Below are positions 16,351 through 24,305 of a stretch of DNA of 64,000 nucleotides, in pieces; the first letter of the stretch is position 1, and each line of letters begins with the position of its first letter. Made by a program: the position numbers and the translations under genes. A model generated the notes under the pieces. It did not search any database. It worked only from the letters and a program-made list of their open reading frames with translations, and was not told where the DNA came from. Source of the stretch: UBA2020 sp964551435 (GTDB lineage: Bacteria; Pseudomonadota; Alphaproteobacteria; Micavibrionales; UBA2020); the NCBI GenBank assembly GCA_964551435.1, contig CAZKBS010000001.1, positions 434,001-498,000 of the forward strand, given 5' to 3'.

Positions 16351-16369
16351 GGCCGCCGTGGGGGCGGCC
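16351..16369 (-). promoter_or_regulatory. Perfect hairpin in the acnA leader
   Basis: GGCCGCC and GGCGGCC form a 7-bp stem with a 5-base loop, 34-52 bases before the acnA GTG. No T-run follows on the minus strand. It could shield or space the ribosome site; a role is not shown. Confidence 0.3.
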
Positions 16370-16511
16370 GGAAAGGCCTCTTTTCCGACTATAAAGCAGC
16401 TTCCCTAAGATTTTGTAACTCGGGGCTGAATGGTCTATAGTCGGCCCGCGCGCGGGCGCAGGGCGGCGATGCGCCGCGTTAACAGACATTAATATAGGCC
16501 AAAGACCGGTC

Positions 16512-17168
16512 ATGGCGAAACGGCTTTTTTCTTCAACCCTGCATCTGTCGGATGTGACCTGCATCCGCGGTAGCCGTTTGCTTTTCCAAAACTTTTCCGC
16601 CTCCCTCGCGCCTGGTGCGGTGCTGCGTCTGGCGGGCGATAACGGTACGGGCAAGACCAGTCTTTTACGTATGATGGCGGGGGCGCTGCCGGTGCGGGCC
16701 GGACGCATATTGTGGGATGGCGCAGATATTTTGGAAAATGGGCGCGAGGCGCATAACGCCCGCTTTGCCTTCCTGCCCGCCGACGACCGCGATTTAAAAC
16801 TTCTGGAAACTGCCGCGGAAAACCTGCGGTTCTGGGCGCAGCTCTGGCGGCTTGAAAATCCTGCGGCGGGGGTCTCAGCGGCGCTGGCGGCGCTGGGGCT
16901 GGCCGCGCTGGCGGATACGCCTGTGCGCGTTTTGTCGGCGGGGCAGAAACGCCGTTTGTCGCTGGCGCGCATGGCGATGAAACAAAGCCCGCTCTGGTTG
17001 ATGGACGAGCCTTTCAACGCGCTGGATGACAAAGCCATCGCGCTGCTGTCACGGGCGATGGCAGCCCATGTCGCGGCGGGCGGCATGATCGTGATGGCGA
17101 CGCATCACCATCCCGATATCGCGGCGATGCAAACGGCGGTGCTGGGCGCGCCAAGGCAGGCGGCATGA
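16512..17168 (+). CDS. ccmA: Heme exporter ATPase CcmA
   Basis: ATP-binding subunit of the CcmABCD complex that releases holo-CcmE. 218 residues with Walker A GDNGTGKTS (about 42-50), the ABC signature LSAGQKRR, and Walker B LWLMDEP with the catalytic Glu. The N-terminal LHLSDVTCIRGSRLLFQNFS is typical of CcmA. It opens a nine-gene operon in which each gene overlaps the next by a few bases, so all are surely co-translated. The whole operon builds c-type cytochromes such as PetC. Confidence 0.95.
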   Translation: MAKRLFSSTLHLSDVTCIRGSRLLFQNFSASLAPGAVLRLAGDNGTGKTSLLRMMAGALPVRAGRILWDGADILENGREAHNARFAFLPADDRDLKLLETAAENLRFWAQLWRLENPAAGVSAALAALGLAALADTPVRVLSAGQKRRLSLARMAMKQSPLWLMDEPFNALDDKAIALLSRAMAAHVAAGGMIVMATHHHPDIAAMQTAVLGAPRQAA

Positions 17169-17839
17169 TGGCGGCGCTGCTTGCCCTTGTCGCGCGCGAT
17201 CTGCGCCTCACGCTCGGCCGCGGGTCCGAAGGTCTGGTCACGCTGTTCTTTTTTTTGATGGTGGTCACGGTATTCGCGCTGGCCATGGGCGGCGATGCGG
17301 CGTTGATTGGCCGCGCGGGCGCGGGGATTATCTGGACTGCGGCGGTCCTCTCTGCGCTGCTAACGCTTGAATCGGTGTATCACCGCGATTATGCCGACGG
17401 CACGCTGGATTTGCTTTTGCTCTCGCCGCTGCCGGCGTGGCAGATTGTCGCGGCTAAAATGCTGTCGCACTGGATTTTGGGCGGGTTTTTGCTGCTGCCT
17501 GCCGTGCTTGTCGCGGCGCCGATGCTGTTCATGCCGTTTGGCGCTTTGCCTGTTTTGCTCTTGTCTTTGCTGATGGGCACGTTATATCTCAGCCTGTTGG
17601 GCGGGCTTGGCGCGGCCCTGACGCTGGGCAGCCGCCGCCCCGGGCTTTTGCTGGTGGTAATCGTGCTGCCGCTTTACACGCCCATGCTGCTTTTGGGTGG
17701 TATGGCCGTTTCTGCCGCGATGATGGCCATGCCCGTCAAAGCCTATCTGCTGTTGCAGGCGGCGCTGCTGCTGCTGGCCTCGCCGCTGGTGCCGGTTGCC
17801 GCTGCTGCCAGCCTGACGACGAATATGAGGTCATCGTGA
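17165..17839 (+). CDS. ccmB: Heme exporter permease CcmB
   Basis: Membrane subunit paired with CcmA. 224 residues with six hydrophobic segments. Typical CcmB stretches are seen: the start LALVARDLRLTLGRGSEGLVTLFFFLMVV, the FxxDYADGTLDLLLLSPLP loop and MLSHWILGG. It overlaps ccmA by 4 bases and ccmC by 4 bases. Works in the inner membrane to free heme-loaded CcmE from CcmC. Confidence 0.95.
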   Translation: MMAALLALVARDLRLTLGRGSEGLVTLFFFLMVVTVFALAMGGDAALIGRAGAGIIWTAAVLSALLTLESVYHRDYADGTLDLLLLSPLPAWQIVAAKMLSHWILGGFLLLPAVLVAAPMLFMPFGALPVLLLSLLMGTLYLSLLGGLGAALTLGSRRPGLLLVVIVLPLYTPMLLLGGMAVSAAMMAMPVKAYLLLQAALLLLASPLVPVAAAASLTTNMRSS

Positions 17840-18567
17840 TCCGCCGCTTTGCCAATCCTACCCGCTTTCTTGCGCTGGCCCGTGTGGTGATGCCGCTGGC
17901 GGCGGTTTTGTGCGTGGCGCTTTTGGGGGCGGGGCTCTGGCTTGCGCTGGTGTCCTCTCCGCCCGACTACCAGCAAAAAGAAACCGTGCGCATCATGTAC
18001 GTGCATGTGCCGGCGGCATGGATGGCGCTGTTCATTTATACCAGCATGGCGATTGCCGCGATCACCGGATTTGTCTGGAAACATGTGGTTGCCGAGCTTT
18101 ACGCCCGTGCCGCCGCGCCCATCGGCGCCGCCTTCACGCTGATATGTCTGGTTACGGGCGCGTTGTGGGGCCAGCCGATGTGGGGCACATGGTGGGCGTG
18201 GGATGCGCGCATGACATCCGTGCTGGTGCTGTTTTTTCTGTATCTTGGGTATATCGTTTTGTCCGATGCTTTCGATGATCCGCAGCGCGGCATCAACGCT
18301 GGTGCGATTTTGCTTATCATCGGGCTTGTGAATATTCCGATTATCAAATTCTCTGTCGATTGGTGGAATACGCTGCACCAGCCCGCCAGCCTGACGCGGC
18401 TGGATGCACCCGCGATTGACGGCAGCATGCTAAAGCCGCTGCTGGTGATGGCGCTGGCGTTTAAAATGTTTTTTGTTGCCGTGGTCCTGCTGCGGCTTGA
18501 TGCCGAAATTCTGCGCCGCCGTATCGCCGCGCGTCAGCAGCAGCTGGCAGGGGGCGGATTGTCATGA
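17836..18567 (+). CDS. ccmC: Heme handling protein CcmC
   Basis: Loads heme onto the CcmE His. 243 residues with six transmembrane segments. The WWD heme-binding motif is visible (WGTWWAWDARMTSVLVLFFLYLGY), flanked by conserved His in MYVHVPAAWM and WWNTLHQPASLTR. It overlaps ccmB and ccmD by 4 bases. Distinguished from CcmF by its shorter length and the WGTWWAWD form of the motif. Confidence 0.96.
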   Translation: MIRRFANPTRFLALARVVMPLAAVLCVALLGAGLWLALVSSPPDYQQKETVRIMYVHVPAAWMALFIYTSMAIAAITGFVWKHVVAELYARAAAPIGAAFTLICLVTGALWGQPMWGTWWAWDARMTSVLVLFFLYLGYIVLSDAFDDPQRGINAGAILLIIGLVNIPIIKFSVDWWNTLHQPASLTRLDAPAIDGSMLKPLLVMALAFKMFFVAVVLLRLDAEILRRRIAARQQQLAGGGLS

Positions 18568-18734
18568 CCATCGAAAACCTCAGCCACGCGCAATATATCG
18601 CCCTTGCCTACGTATCTGCGGCGCTGGTTCTGCTGGCGGTTCTTGTCCAATCCGTTTTTGCCTATGCCGCCGCCCGCCGCGCCGCGCGCAAGATGGGCAT
18701 CGATATCCGCCGCGGGGATGATGCCGCATCATGA
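18564..18734 (+). CDS. ccmD: Heme exporter small subunit CcmD
   Basis: 56 residues with one transmembrane helix (YIALAYVSAALVLLAVLVQSVFAY) followed by a basic cytosolic segment (AARRAARKMG), the CcmD plan. It helps release holo-CcmE from CcmABC. The ATG overlaps the ccmC stop, and the TGA overlaps the ccmE start, so its place in the operon supports the call even though the family is poorly conserved. Confidence 0.92.
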   Translation: MTIENLSHAQYIALAYVSAALVLLAVLVQSVFAYAAARRAARKMGIDIRRGDDAAS

Positions 18735-19213
18735 AAAAACGCCAGCGGCTTTATTTTGTGATTTTCGTTCTGCTGTCGCTTTCGGGGGCGGTCGGTTTGT
18801 CGCTTTATGCCCTGCGCGATAATATTTCCTATTTCTACAGCCCCCGCGAAATTGCCCAGATGCGCACGGCTGGCGATACGCGCGTGGCAGTTGGACAGCG
18901 TTTCCGTCTTGGCGGTCTGGTCGAAGAAGGATCTGTGGTCAAAAGCACGCAGGAAGCCAAAACCAGTTTCAGCGTCACCGATGGCGATGCGCGCATCACG
19001 GTGCATTATACCGGTATCCTGCCCGACCTGTTCCGTGAAGGACAGGGCGTGGTTGCGACAGGCACTATCGGTGATAACGGCGATTTCAAGGCAAGCGAGC
19101 TTCTGGCCAAGCATGATGAAAACTACATGCCGCCCGAAGTTGCCAAGGCCCTCAAACAAGGCCACGAAGAAGGCAAAGCCCGCCTGATGCAGCAGGATGC
19201 AGGTACGCCATGA
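18731..19213 (+). CDS. ccmE: Heme chaperone CcmE
   Basis: Carries heme covalently in the periplasm to CcmF. 160 residues: N-terminal signal-anchor (about 7-27), an OB-fold domain (FRLGGLVEEGSVVKS, FSVTDGDARITVHYTGILPDLF), and the heme-binding His128 in LAKHDENYMP, with Tyr132 as the likely iron ligand. The flexible tail after it is usual. It overlaps ccmD and ccmF. Confidence 0.97.
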   Translation: MKKRQRLYFVIFVLLSLSGAVGLSLYALRDNISYFYSPREIAQMRTAGDTRVAVGQRFRLGGLVEEGSVVKSTQEAKTSFSVTDGDARITVHYTGILPDLFREGQGVVATGTIGDNGDFKASELLAKHDENYMPPEVAKALKQGHEEGKARLMQQDAGTP

Positions 19214-21159
19214 TTATCGAACTTGGTCATTTCGCCCTGATACTCGCTTTCATGCTGGCGCTTTTGCAGTCGGTGGTGCCCATGATGGGCGCGGCGCAAA
19301 ACCGCCGCAGCTGGATGATTTTCGGACGTCAGGCCGCATGGTCGTCGCTGGGGCTTTGCACGATTGCCTTTGTTGCCCTGATGCATGCCTATGCGCTGTC
19401 GGATTTTTCAGTCAAGAACGTGGTTGAGAACAGCCACACCCTCAAGCCGCTTCTTTATAAACTGGCGGGCACATGGGGCAACCACGAAGGGTCCATGTTG
19501 TTATGGGTGTGGATGCTGTCGTTCTGGAGCGCGATGATTGCGCAAAAGGGCAGCCACCTGCCGCCGACGCTGCAGGCGCGCGCGCTGGGCTTTCAGGCGA
19601 TGATTACGGCGGGGTTTATGCTGTTCGTCCTCACAGCGTCCAATCCCTTTTTGCGTCTTGATCCGGCGCCGCCTGAAGGCCTTGGCCTCAACCCGGTTTT
19701 GCAAGACCCTGCGCTCGCCATCCATCCGCCGTTTCTGTATGCGGGCTATGTCGGGTTTTCAGTATCTTTTTGCTTTGCCATGGCGGCGCTGCTGGAAAAG
19801 AAAATCGACAGCACATGGGCTGCTTTTCTGCGTCCGTGGATGCTTGCGGCCTGGGCGGCGTTGACAGTGGGTATCGCGCTGGGGTCTATCTGGGCTTATT
19901 ACGAACTGGGCTGGGGCGGCTTCTGGTTTTGGGATCCGGTTGAAAACGCGGCCCTGATGCCGTGGCTGGCAGGTACGGCGCTGCTGCATTGCCTGTCGGT
20001 TTTGGAAAAGCGCGGCGCGATGAAAAACTGGACGATTTTTCTCGCTATTCTGGCCTTCAGCCTGTCGCTGCTTGGGGCGTTTCTGGTGCGCTCGGGTGTT
20101 TTGACGTCGGTGCATGCTTTCGCGCTGGACCCGGCGCGCGGGGTTTTCCTTCTGGTGCTGCTGGGGCTGGCGACGGGCGGCGCGCTGTTTTTATATGCGC
20201 TGCGCGCGCCGTATATCCGCGGCGCGGCACTGTTTCGTCCGTTCAGCCGCGAAACGGTTTTGTTGCTCAACAACGTATTTCTGTTTGCCTGCGTTGCCAC
20301 GGTTTTCATGGGCACGCTCTATCCGCTGTTTATGTCTGCGCTGGGGCTGGGCAGCGTATCGGTGGGTGCGCCTTATTATGCGGCAGTGCTGCTGCCGATG
20401 TTGCTGCCGTTTATGGCCATGATGGGCATTGCCCCCGCCATGCCGTGGCGTGCGGGTAAGCCGCAAACAACCCTGCGCCGCTTTGCCGCGCCGCTGCTGC
20501 TGACGGCGGCGGCAGGCGCGGTGATGGTGTTTTCGCCGCTGCCGTCCGGCCCTGTGGTGATGATATCGATGCTGGGCGCGCTGTGGGTTGTCCTGACGCT
20601 CGGACAAGACGTGCTGCGCAAGGCGGGAAGTTTGCGCGGCTTTTTGTACCTGCCTGCGCGTTATTACGGCATGGTGCTGGCGCATGCGGGCTTTGCACTG
20701 GTGGTCGCGGGCGCGGCGGGCGCGACGCAGGCGCATAGCGAAAATATCCGCTGGATGGCTGCGGGCGACCGCACGCGTATCGCGGGATACGAAATTGTAA
20801 TGCTGAATGCCGCGTCCGATATTGGCCCCAATTTCAACCGCGACAAAGCGGTTTTCAGCGCGCGTGAGGTCGCAGACGACAGCGGCGATTCCGCCTATTT
20901 TTTCATGACGCCGGAAAAACGCTGGTATCCTGAAAGCGAAAAATCCACGAGCGAGGCAGCGCTTTCCCTGCGCGGACTTGACATGCTGTATGTCGTGCTG
21001 GGCGATGAAGACGCGGCCGCGACCACGGCGCGTTTTGTGGTGCGGGTTTACTATCATCCGTTGATTGCGCTTTTGTTTGCAGGGGCGGGTTTGATTGCGC
21101 TTGGCGGTGTTCTATCTATGCTGGCGCCGCGGCGCGATGCCAAAGGGGCGCGCGCATGA
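19210..21159 (+). CDS. ccmF: Cytochrome c heme lyase subunit CcmF
   Basis: Takes heme from CcmE and attaches it to the CXXCH of apocytochromes, with CcmH/CcmI. 649 residues with about fourteen transmembrane segments. The WWD-type motif reads GWGGFWFWDPVENAALMPWL, and conserved regions LLLWVWMLSFWSAM and AIHPPFLYAGYVGF (with heme-ligand His) are intact. A large periplasmic C-terminal domain precedes the last helix. It overlaps ccmE and the thioredoxin gene by 4 bases. Confidence 0.97.
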   Translation: MIIELGHFALILAFMLALLQSVVPMMGAAQNRRSWMIFGRQAAWSSLGLCTIAFVALMHAYALSDFSVKNVVENSHTLKPLLYKLAGTWGNHEGSMLLWVWMLSFWSAMIAQKGSHLPPTLQARALGFQAMITAGFMLFVLTASNPFLRLDPAPPEGLGLNPVLQDPALAIHPPFLYAGYVGFSVSFCFAMAALLEKKIDSTWAAFLRPWMLAAWAALTVGIALGSIWAYYELGWGGFWFWDPVENAALMPWLAGTALLHCLSVLEKRGAMKNWTIFLAILAFSLSLLGAFLVRSGVLTSVHAFALDPARGVFLLVLLGLATGGALFLYALRAPYIRGAALFRPFSRETVLLLNNVFLFACVATVFMGTLYPLFMSALGLGSVSVGAPYYAAVLLPMLLPFMAMMGIAPAMPWRAGKPQTTLRRFAAPLLLTAAAGAVMVFSPLPSGPVVMISMLGALWVVLTLGQDVLRKAGSLRGFLYLPARYYGMVLAHAGFALVVAGAAGATQAHSENIRWMAAGDRTRIAGYEIVMLNAASDIGPNFNRDKAVFSAREVADDSGDSAYFFMTPEKRWYPESEKSTSEAALSLRGLDMLYVVLGDEDAAATTARFVVRVYYHPLIALLFAGAGLIALGGVLSMLAPRRDAKGARA

Positions 21160-21695
21160 AACCGCAGTTGCTTGCCCTGATACCGCTTTTGTTTTTCGTG
21201 GCGCTGGTCGCGCTGGTGGCCGTGCCGTTGATGCGCGGCACAGATCCGGCAAAGCCGGAATCGGCGATGATTGGCCGTGCCGCGCCGGACGTCACGCTGC
21301 CTGCCGCGCTAGCGGGGCAAAATGCGTTTTCGACGCAGGCGCTGCGCGGAAAACCTGCTGTGGTCAATTTTTTCGCTTCGTGGTGTGTGCCGTGTCAGGC
21401 CGAACAGCCGTTTCTGGCCAAAATCGCACAAGAAGCCGGCGTTGATGTTTATGGCGTGAACTATAAAGACAAGCCCGAAGAGCTCGCTCCGTGGCTTGAA
21501 AAACATGGCAACCCCTTTACGGCGATCGGCGCCGATACCGATGGCCGCGCGGCGATTGAATGGGGCGTTTATGGCGTACCTGAAACGTTCATTATTGACC
21601 GCAACGGCGTCATCCGCCTGCGGCATGTCGGGCCCGTGACCGCCCGCGAATATGACAGCATCTTCATGCCGCTGCTGGCGGAGGTGAAAAAATGA
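21156..21695 (+). CDS. ccmG: Periplasmic thiol:disulfide oxidoreductase CcmG/DsbE
   Basis: Keeps apocytochrome CXXCH cysteines reduced for heme attachment. 179 residues: an N-terminal membrane anchor (about 5-25), then a thioredoxin fold with redox-active WCVPC (C77, C80) and the cis-Pro segment GVYGVPETFII, which is the CcmG-specific version. It overlaps both neighbours by 4 bases. Confidence 0.96.
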   Translation: MKPQLLALIPLLFFVALVALVAVPLMRGTDPAKPESAMIGRAAPDVTLPAALAGQNAFSTQALRGKPAVVNFFASWCVPCQAEQPFLAKIAQEAGVDVYGVNYKDKPEELAPWLEKHGNPFTAIGADTDGRAAIEWGVYGVPETFIIDRNGVIRLRHVGPVTAREYDSIFMPLLAEVKK

Positions 21696-22102
21696 AAACG
21701 TTTTTGTTTGCGTTTTTGCTGGCGATTTTCCTGCCTGTTGCCGCTTTTGCCGTGCAACCGGATGAGGTTCTGGCAGATCCGGCGTTGGAGGCGCGGGCGC
21801 GTTCTATCAGCCAGCAGCTGCGCTGCCTGGTCTGTCAGGGTGAAGACATCGACGAGTCCGCTGCGGGACTTGCGCGCGATTTGCGCTTGCTGGTGCGCGA
21901 ACGGCTGGTCAAGGGTGACAGCGATGAACAGGTGCTGGAATTTGTGCGTGGCCGTTATGGCGATTATGTGCTTATGAAGCCCCCGCTGGCGCCGCGCACA
22001 TGGCTTTTGTGGCTGACGCCGGTTCTGGTCCTGCTCGCGGGCTTTCTGGTTGTTTTGCGCATGATGCGCCCGCGCCGCCGCGCGCGAGGGGGCGCGGCAT
22101 GA
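21692..22102 (+). CDS. ccmH: Cytochrome c maturation protein CcmH
   Basis: Thiol-reductase subunit of the heme lyase. 136 residues: signal peptide (1-20), the redox motif LRCLVCQ (C45, C48), DLRLLVRERLVKGDSDEQVLEFVRGRYGDYVLMKPP, and a C-terminal membrane anchor ending in Arg-rich cytosolic residues. This is the short CcmH form, with the TPR part encoded separately by ccmI as in most alphaproteobacteria. Confidence 0.96.
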   Translation: MKTFLFAFLLAIFLPVAAFAVQPDEVLADPALEARARSISQQLRCLVCQGEDIDESAAGLARDLRLLVRERLVKGDSDEQVLEFVRGRYGDYVLMKPPLAPRTWLLWLTPVLVLLAGFLVVLRMMRPRRRARGGAA

Positions 22103-22827
22103 GCATGCTTTATATCCTGATGGCGTTTCTGACGGCGGGCGTCTGCATCAAACTGGTGCATATTCTGGCGCATGAACGCGGCAGTGTGCGCGCCGGACGC
22201 GAAGACCGGTTTCTGGTCGCCTTTATTGTGCTGATACTGCCTGTTGCTGCGCTGGCGCTGTATCTGGCGCTTGGTCGTCCCGATTTGCGCGGCCAGCAGG
22301 CGATTTTTGACGTGACATCGGATTTGTCGATGCGTCAGGCCGCCCTGCTGGCGCATAAACCGATGTTGGTCCTGCTTGAAAAAAATCCCAACGATATTGG
22401 CGCGCATCTGGCGCTGGCGGAAATCAACCGCCGCATCGGGCGTTATGATGAAGAGGTGAAGTTTATGGCGCGCGCGGTCGAACTGGCGCGCGAAACGGAT
22501 GACCCGTTCCTGCGGCACTATGCGGCGACACTGGGACAGGCGCAGGTCCGCCACAACAAGGGTGTTGTTGGCGATGATGCGCTCGAAACTTTTGCCTATG
22601 TGCGTAGCCTCTATGCGCAGGAGCCGCTGTCGCGTCATTACGAAGCGCTTTCCGTCGCGCAGCGCGGCGATCCGGCGGCGGCCTTGGCGCTGTGGCAGCA
22701 ATTGCTTTCCGAGGGGCCATCACGCGCCTATTGGAAAGATATGGTGCGCAAGGAAATGAACGCGGCGCGAAATGCGCTGCGTCAAAAAAACAGCGCCCCG
22801 AAACAAAAACCGGCAACTGACAAATAA
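22099..22827 (+). CDS. ccmI: Cytochrome c maturation protein CcmI, apocytochrome chaperone
   Basis: 242 residues: two N-terminal hydrophobic segments (about 3-20 and 38-57) separated by a basic loop, then a helical TPR-like periplasmic domain (PNDIGAHLALAEINRRIGRYDEEVKFMARAVELA). It would hold apocytochromes for the CcmF/CcmH lyase. The ATG at 22099 overlaps the ccmH stop and fits the overlap style of the operon; a longer reading frame upstream has no support. Its domain is shorter than in many CcmI proteins. It ends the operon, 4 bases before a convergent gene. Confidence 0.88.
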   Translation: MSMLYILMAFLTAGVCIKLVHILAHERGSVRAGREDRFLVAFIVLILPVAALALYLALGRPDLRGQQAIFDVTSDLSMRQAALLAHKPMLVLLEKNPNDIGAHLALAEINRRIGRYDEEVKFMARAVELARETDDPFLRHYAATLGQAQVRHNKGVVGDDALETFAYVRSLYAQEPLSRHYEALSVAQRGDPAAALALWQQLLSEGPSRAYWKDMVRKEMNAARNALRQKNSAPKQKPATDK

Positions 22828-22831
22828 CGCC

Positions 22832-23542
22832 CTAGCGGCGACGCGTCTGTTGTCCCGGTATGGGGATGGGGTTGGGTTCATGCGCGCAGGCATTCGACAG
22901 GCGCGTATATTCTTCGCGGTTATCGATGCGCTGGTGGCGGTTGCGCCGAACCTGATCCATCTCGGCGATGGCGGCCTGCGCGGCGGCCTGCACCTGCTGG
23001 CCGATCCATTCTTGCAGCAGCGGCAGCTGGTTTTTTGTCACGGGTTGCATCGGCGGCAGATTATTCACGGCCCGCTGGATGGCGGCCTGAATACGCGGGA
23101 TGAACTCGTTCAGGGTGATGATATCAAGGTTAACGTGCTGCACTTCGTGCTGCATCGTCGTGTTATAACGGCAGGTGCCGGGCTTGTATTCGCTTGCGAT
23201 GTAAACATCGGGCTGATAATCCAGCACGACTTGTACTTGCTTGACCGACGCGCAGTGCGCATCCGCGCCGCGCATCGACATGATGGTCATCTGTATCTGG
23301 CGCGAAATCAGGATTTTGCCCTGTGTGACGCCGCCAACGACATAAATTTCGTTGTCATGTTTTGAAAACGTGGTGTCGATAGAAAAATTGCCAAGCTGTG
23401 CGCTTGGCAAATGATAAAAATACTTCGGCGTGCCGTTGCGTGTCTGGATATAAACGGGCCCGGGCTGTACCTGCGGGCAGGTAAAATTGCTCGCAAGGGT
23501 CATCAGTCCTGCGCTGATGATGTGTTCCAGTCCGAAAATCAT
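22832..23542 (-). CDS. Unknown protein with HExxH motif
   Basis: Not recognised with certainty. 236 residues, mostly soluble, with HEVQH at 132-136 within MQHEVQHVNLDIITLNEF, the form of a zinc-protease helix; this recalls secreted DUF922-like proteins. Three Cys (22, 97, 124) could pair outside the cytosol, but the N-terminus (IFGLEHIISAGLMTLASNF) is only a poor signal peptide. The C-terminal third is helical and ends in a Pro/Arg-rich tail. Its ATG overlaps the stop of the COQ9-like gene, so the two are coupled, though a functional link is unclear. Confidence 0.5.
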   Translation of the reverse strand: MIFGLEHIISAGLMTLASNFTCPQVQPGPVYIQTRNGTPKYFYHLPSAQLGNFSIDTTFSKHDNEIYVVGGVTQGKILISRQIQMTIMSMRGADAHCASVKQVQVVLDYQPDVYIASEYKPGTCRYNTTMQHEVQHVNLDIITLNEFIPRIQAAIQRAVNNLPPMQPVTKNQLPLLQEWIGQQVQAAAQAAIAEMDQVRRNRHQRIDNREEYTRLSNACAHEPNPIPIPGQQTRRR

Positions 23543-24216
23543 GCCTGTTTCCTCCCCCGATTTTTGACCACAGCCATGCCCCGCTTGATTTTCTCGCCGG
23601 CGCTGCCGGCGGCTTTGCCGACTTTGAGCACGTTATCAATGCGCCGCGCCAGAAATGCCTGCGTATCGGCATATCCCTCGCTATCGTCGCCCAGCCAGTA
23701 AAGAAGGGTTGCGGTGATGACGCCGGACAGCAAAAATCGTTTGGTATATCGGTTATAATCAGTGGCGGTGTCGCCGGCGGCCTGCCAGATGATATCGGCG
23801 GTGCGCCAGACCTGCCGCGGCAGCAGCAGCCCGCCGGGCGGGGTGCCCAGATAGCAAAGCCCGCTCGAAACCGCCTGTTTCCACGGCGTTAGTATTTCAA
23901 GCCGGATTTCAACGCCGCGCGCCACACGTTCGCGTACGCGCAGCTTGTCGAGCGGTTCGCGTGCCAGCCGCGTCTGCATTTCCGCATCGGCCCAGTCCGA
24001 AAAATAAAGCGCAAGATCGCGCGTGCCGCCGGGAAAAGCGTTTTCTGCCGCCACGACCGATATACCGGCACGGGCGGCGGCGGCCTCCACCAATCCTTCG
24101 TGCCAGCCATCAAAGGCGACATCGGGCAGGGCGGAGAGCAGGATTTGCCTGCGCAGTGTATCCTGATCGGTCTGGTGGTGGCGGGCGTTTTTGGCAGAGC
24201 GGGCGGAGGATGGCAT
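23539..24216 (-). CDS. COQ9-family protein (ubiquinone biosynthesis)
   Basis: 225 residues. COQ9 proteins bind lipid and help COQ7-type hydroxylation of ubiquinone precursors; the family is found in alphaproteobacteria and mitochondria. The pattern is seen in ILLSALPDVAFDGWHEGLVEAAAARAG, FPGGTRDLALYFSDWADAEM, VSSGLCYLGTPPGGLLLPRQVWRTADIIWQAAGDTATDYNRYTKR and the hydrophobic lipid-binding helix near WYWL-like LLYWLGDDSEGY. The start at 24216 has AAAGG upstream; an in-frame ATG 16 codons earlier has no support. Divergent from the first pepF gene. Confidence 0.88.
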   Translation of the reverse strand: MPSSARSAKNARHHQTDQDTLRRQILLSALPDVAFDGWHEGLVEAAAARAGISVVAAENAFPGGTRDLALYFSDWADAEMQTRLAREPLDKLRVRERVARGVEIRLEILTPWKQAVSSGLCYLGTPPGGLLLPRQVWRTADIIWQAAGDTATDYNRYTKRFLLSGVITATLLYWLGDDSEGYADTQAFLARRIDNVLKVGKAAGSAGEKIKRGMAVVKNRGRKQA

Positions 24217-24305
24217 GTGTAGCCTTTGAATTTGAAGGGCGGATGTGTAGATTACTCCAAACACCCTTTACAAATTCTATCACATTTAGGTGTCAGAGAG
24301 TAGTC

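Noticed and set aside
16479..16499. TTAACAGACATTAA before ccmA as a CtrA box
   Set aside because: The spacer is six bases, not seven, and the second half lacks the final C.
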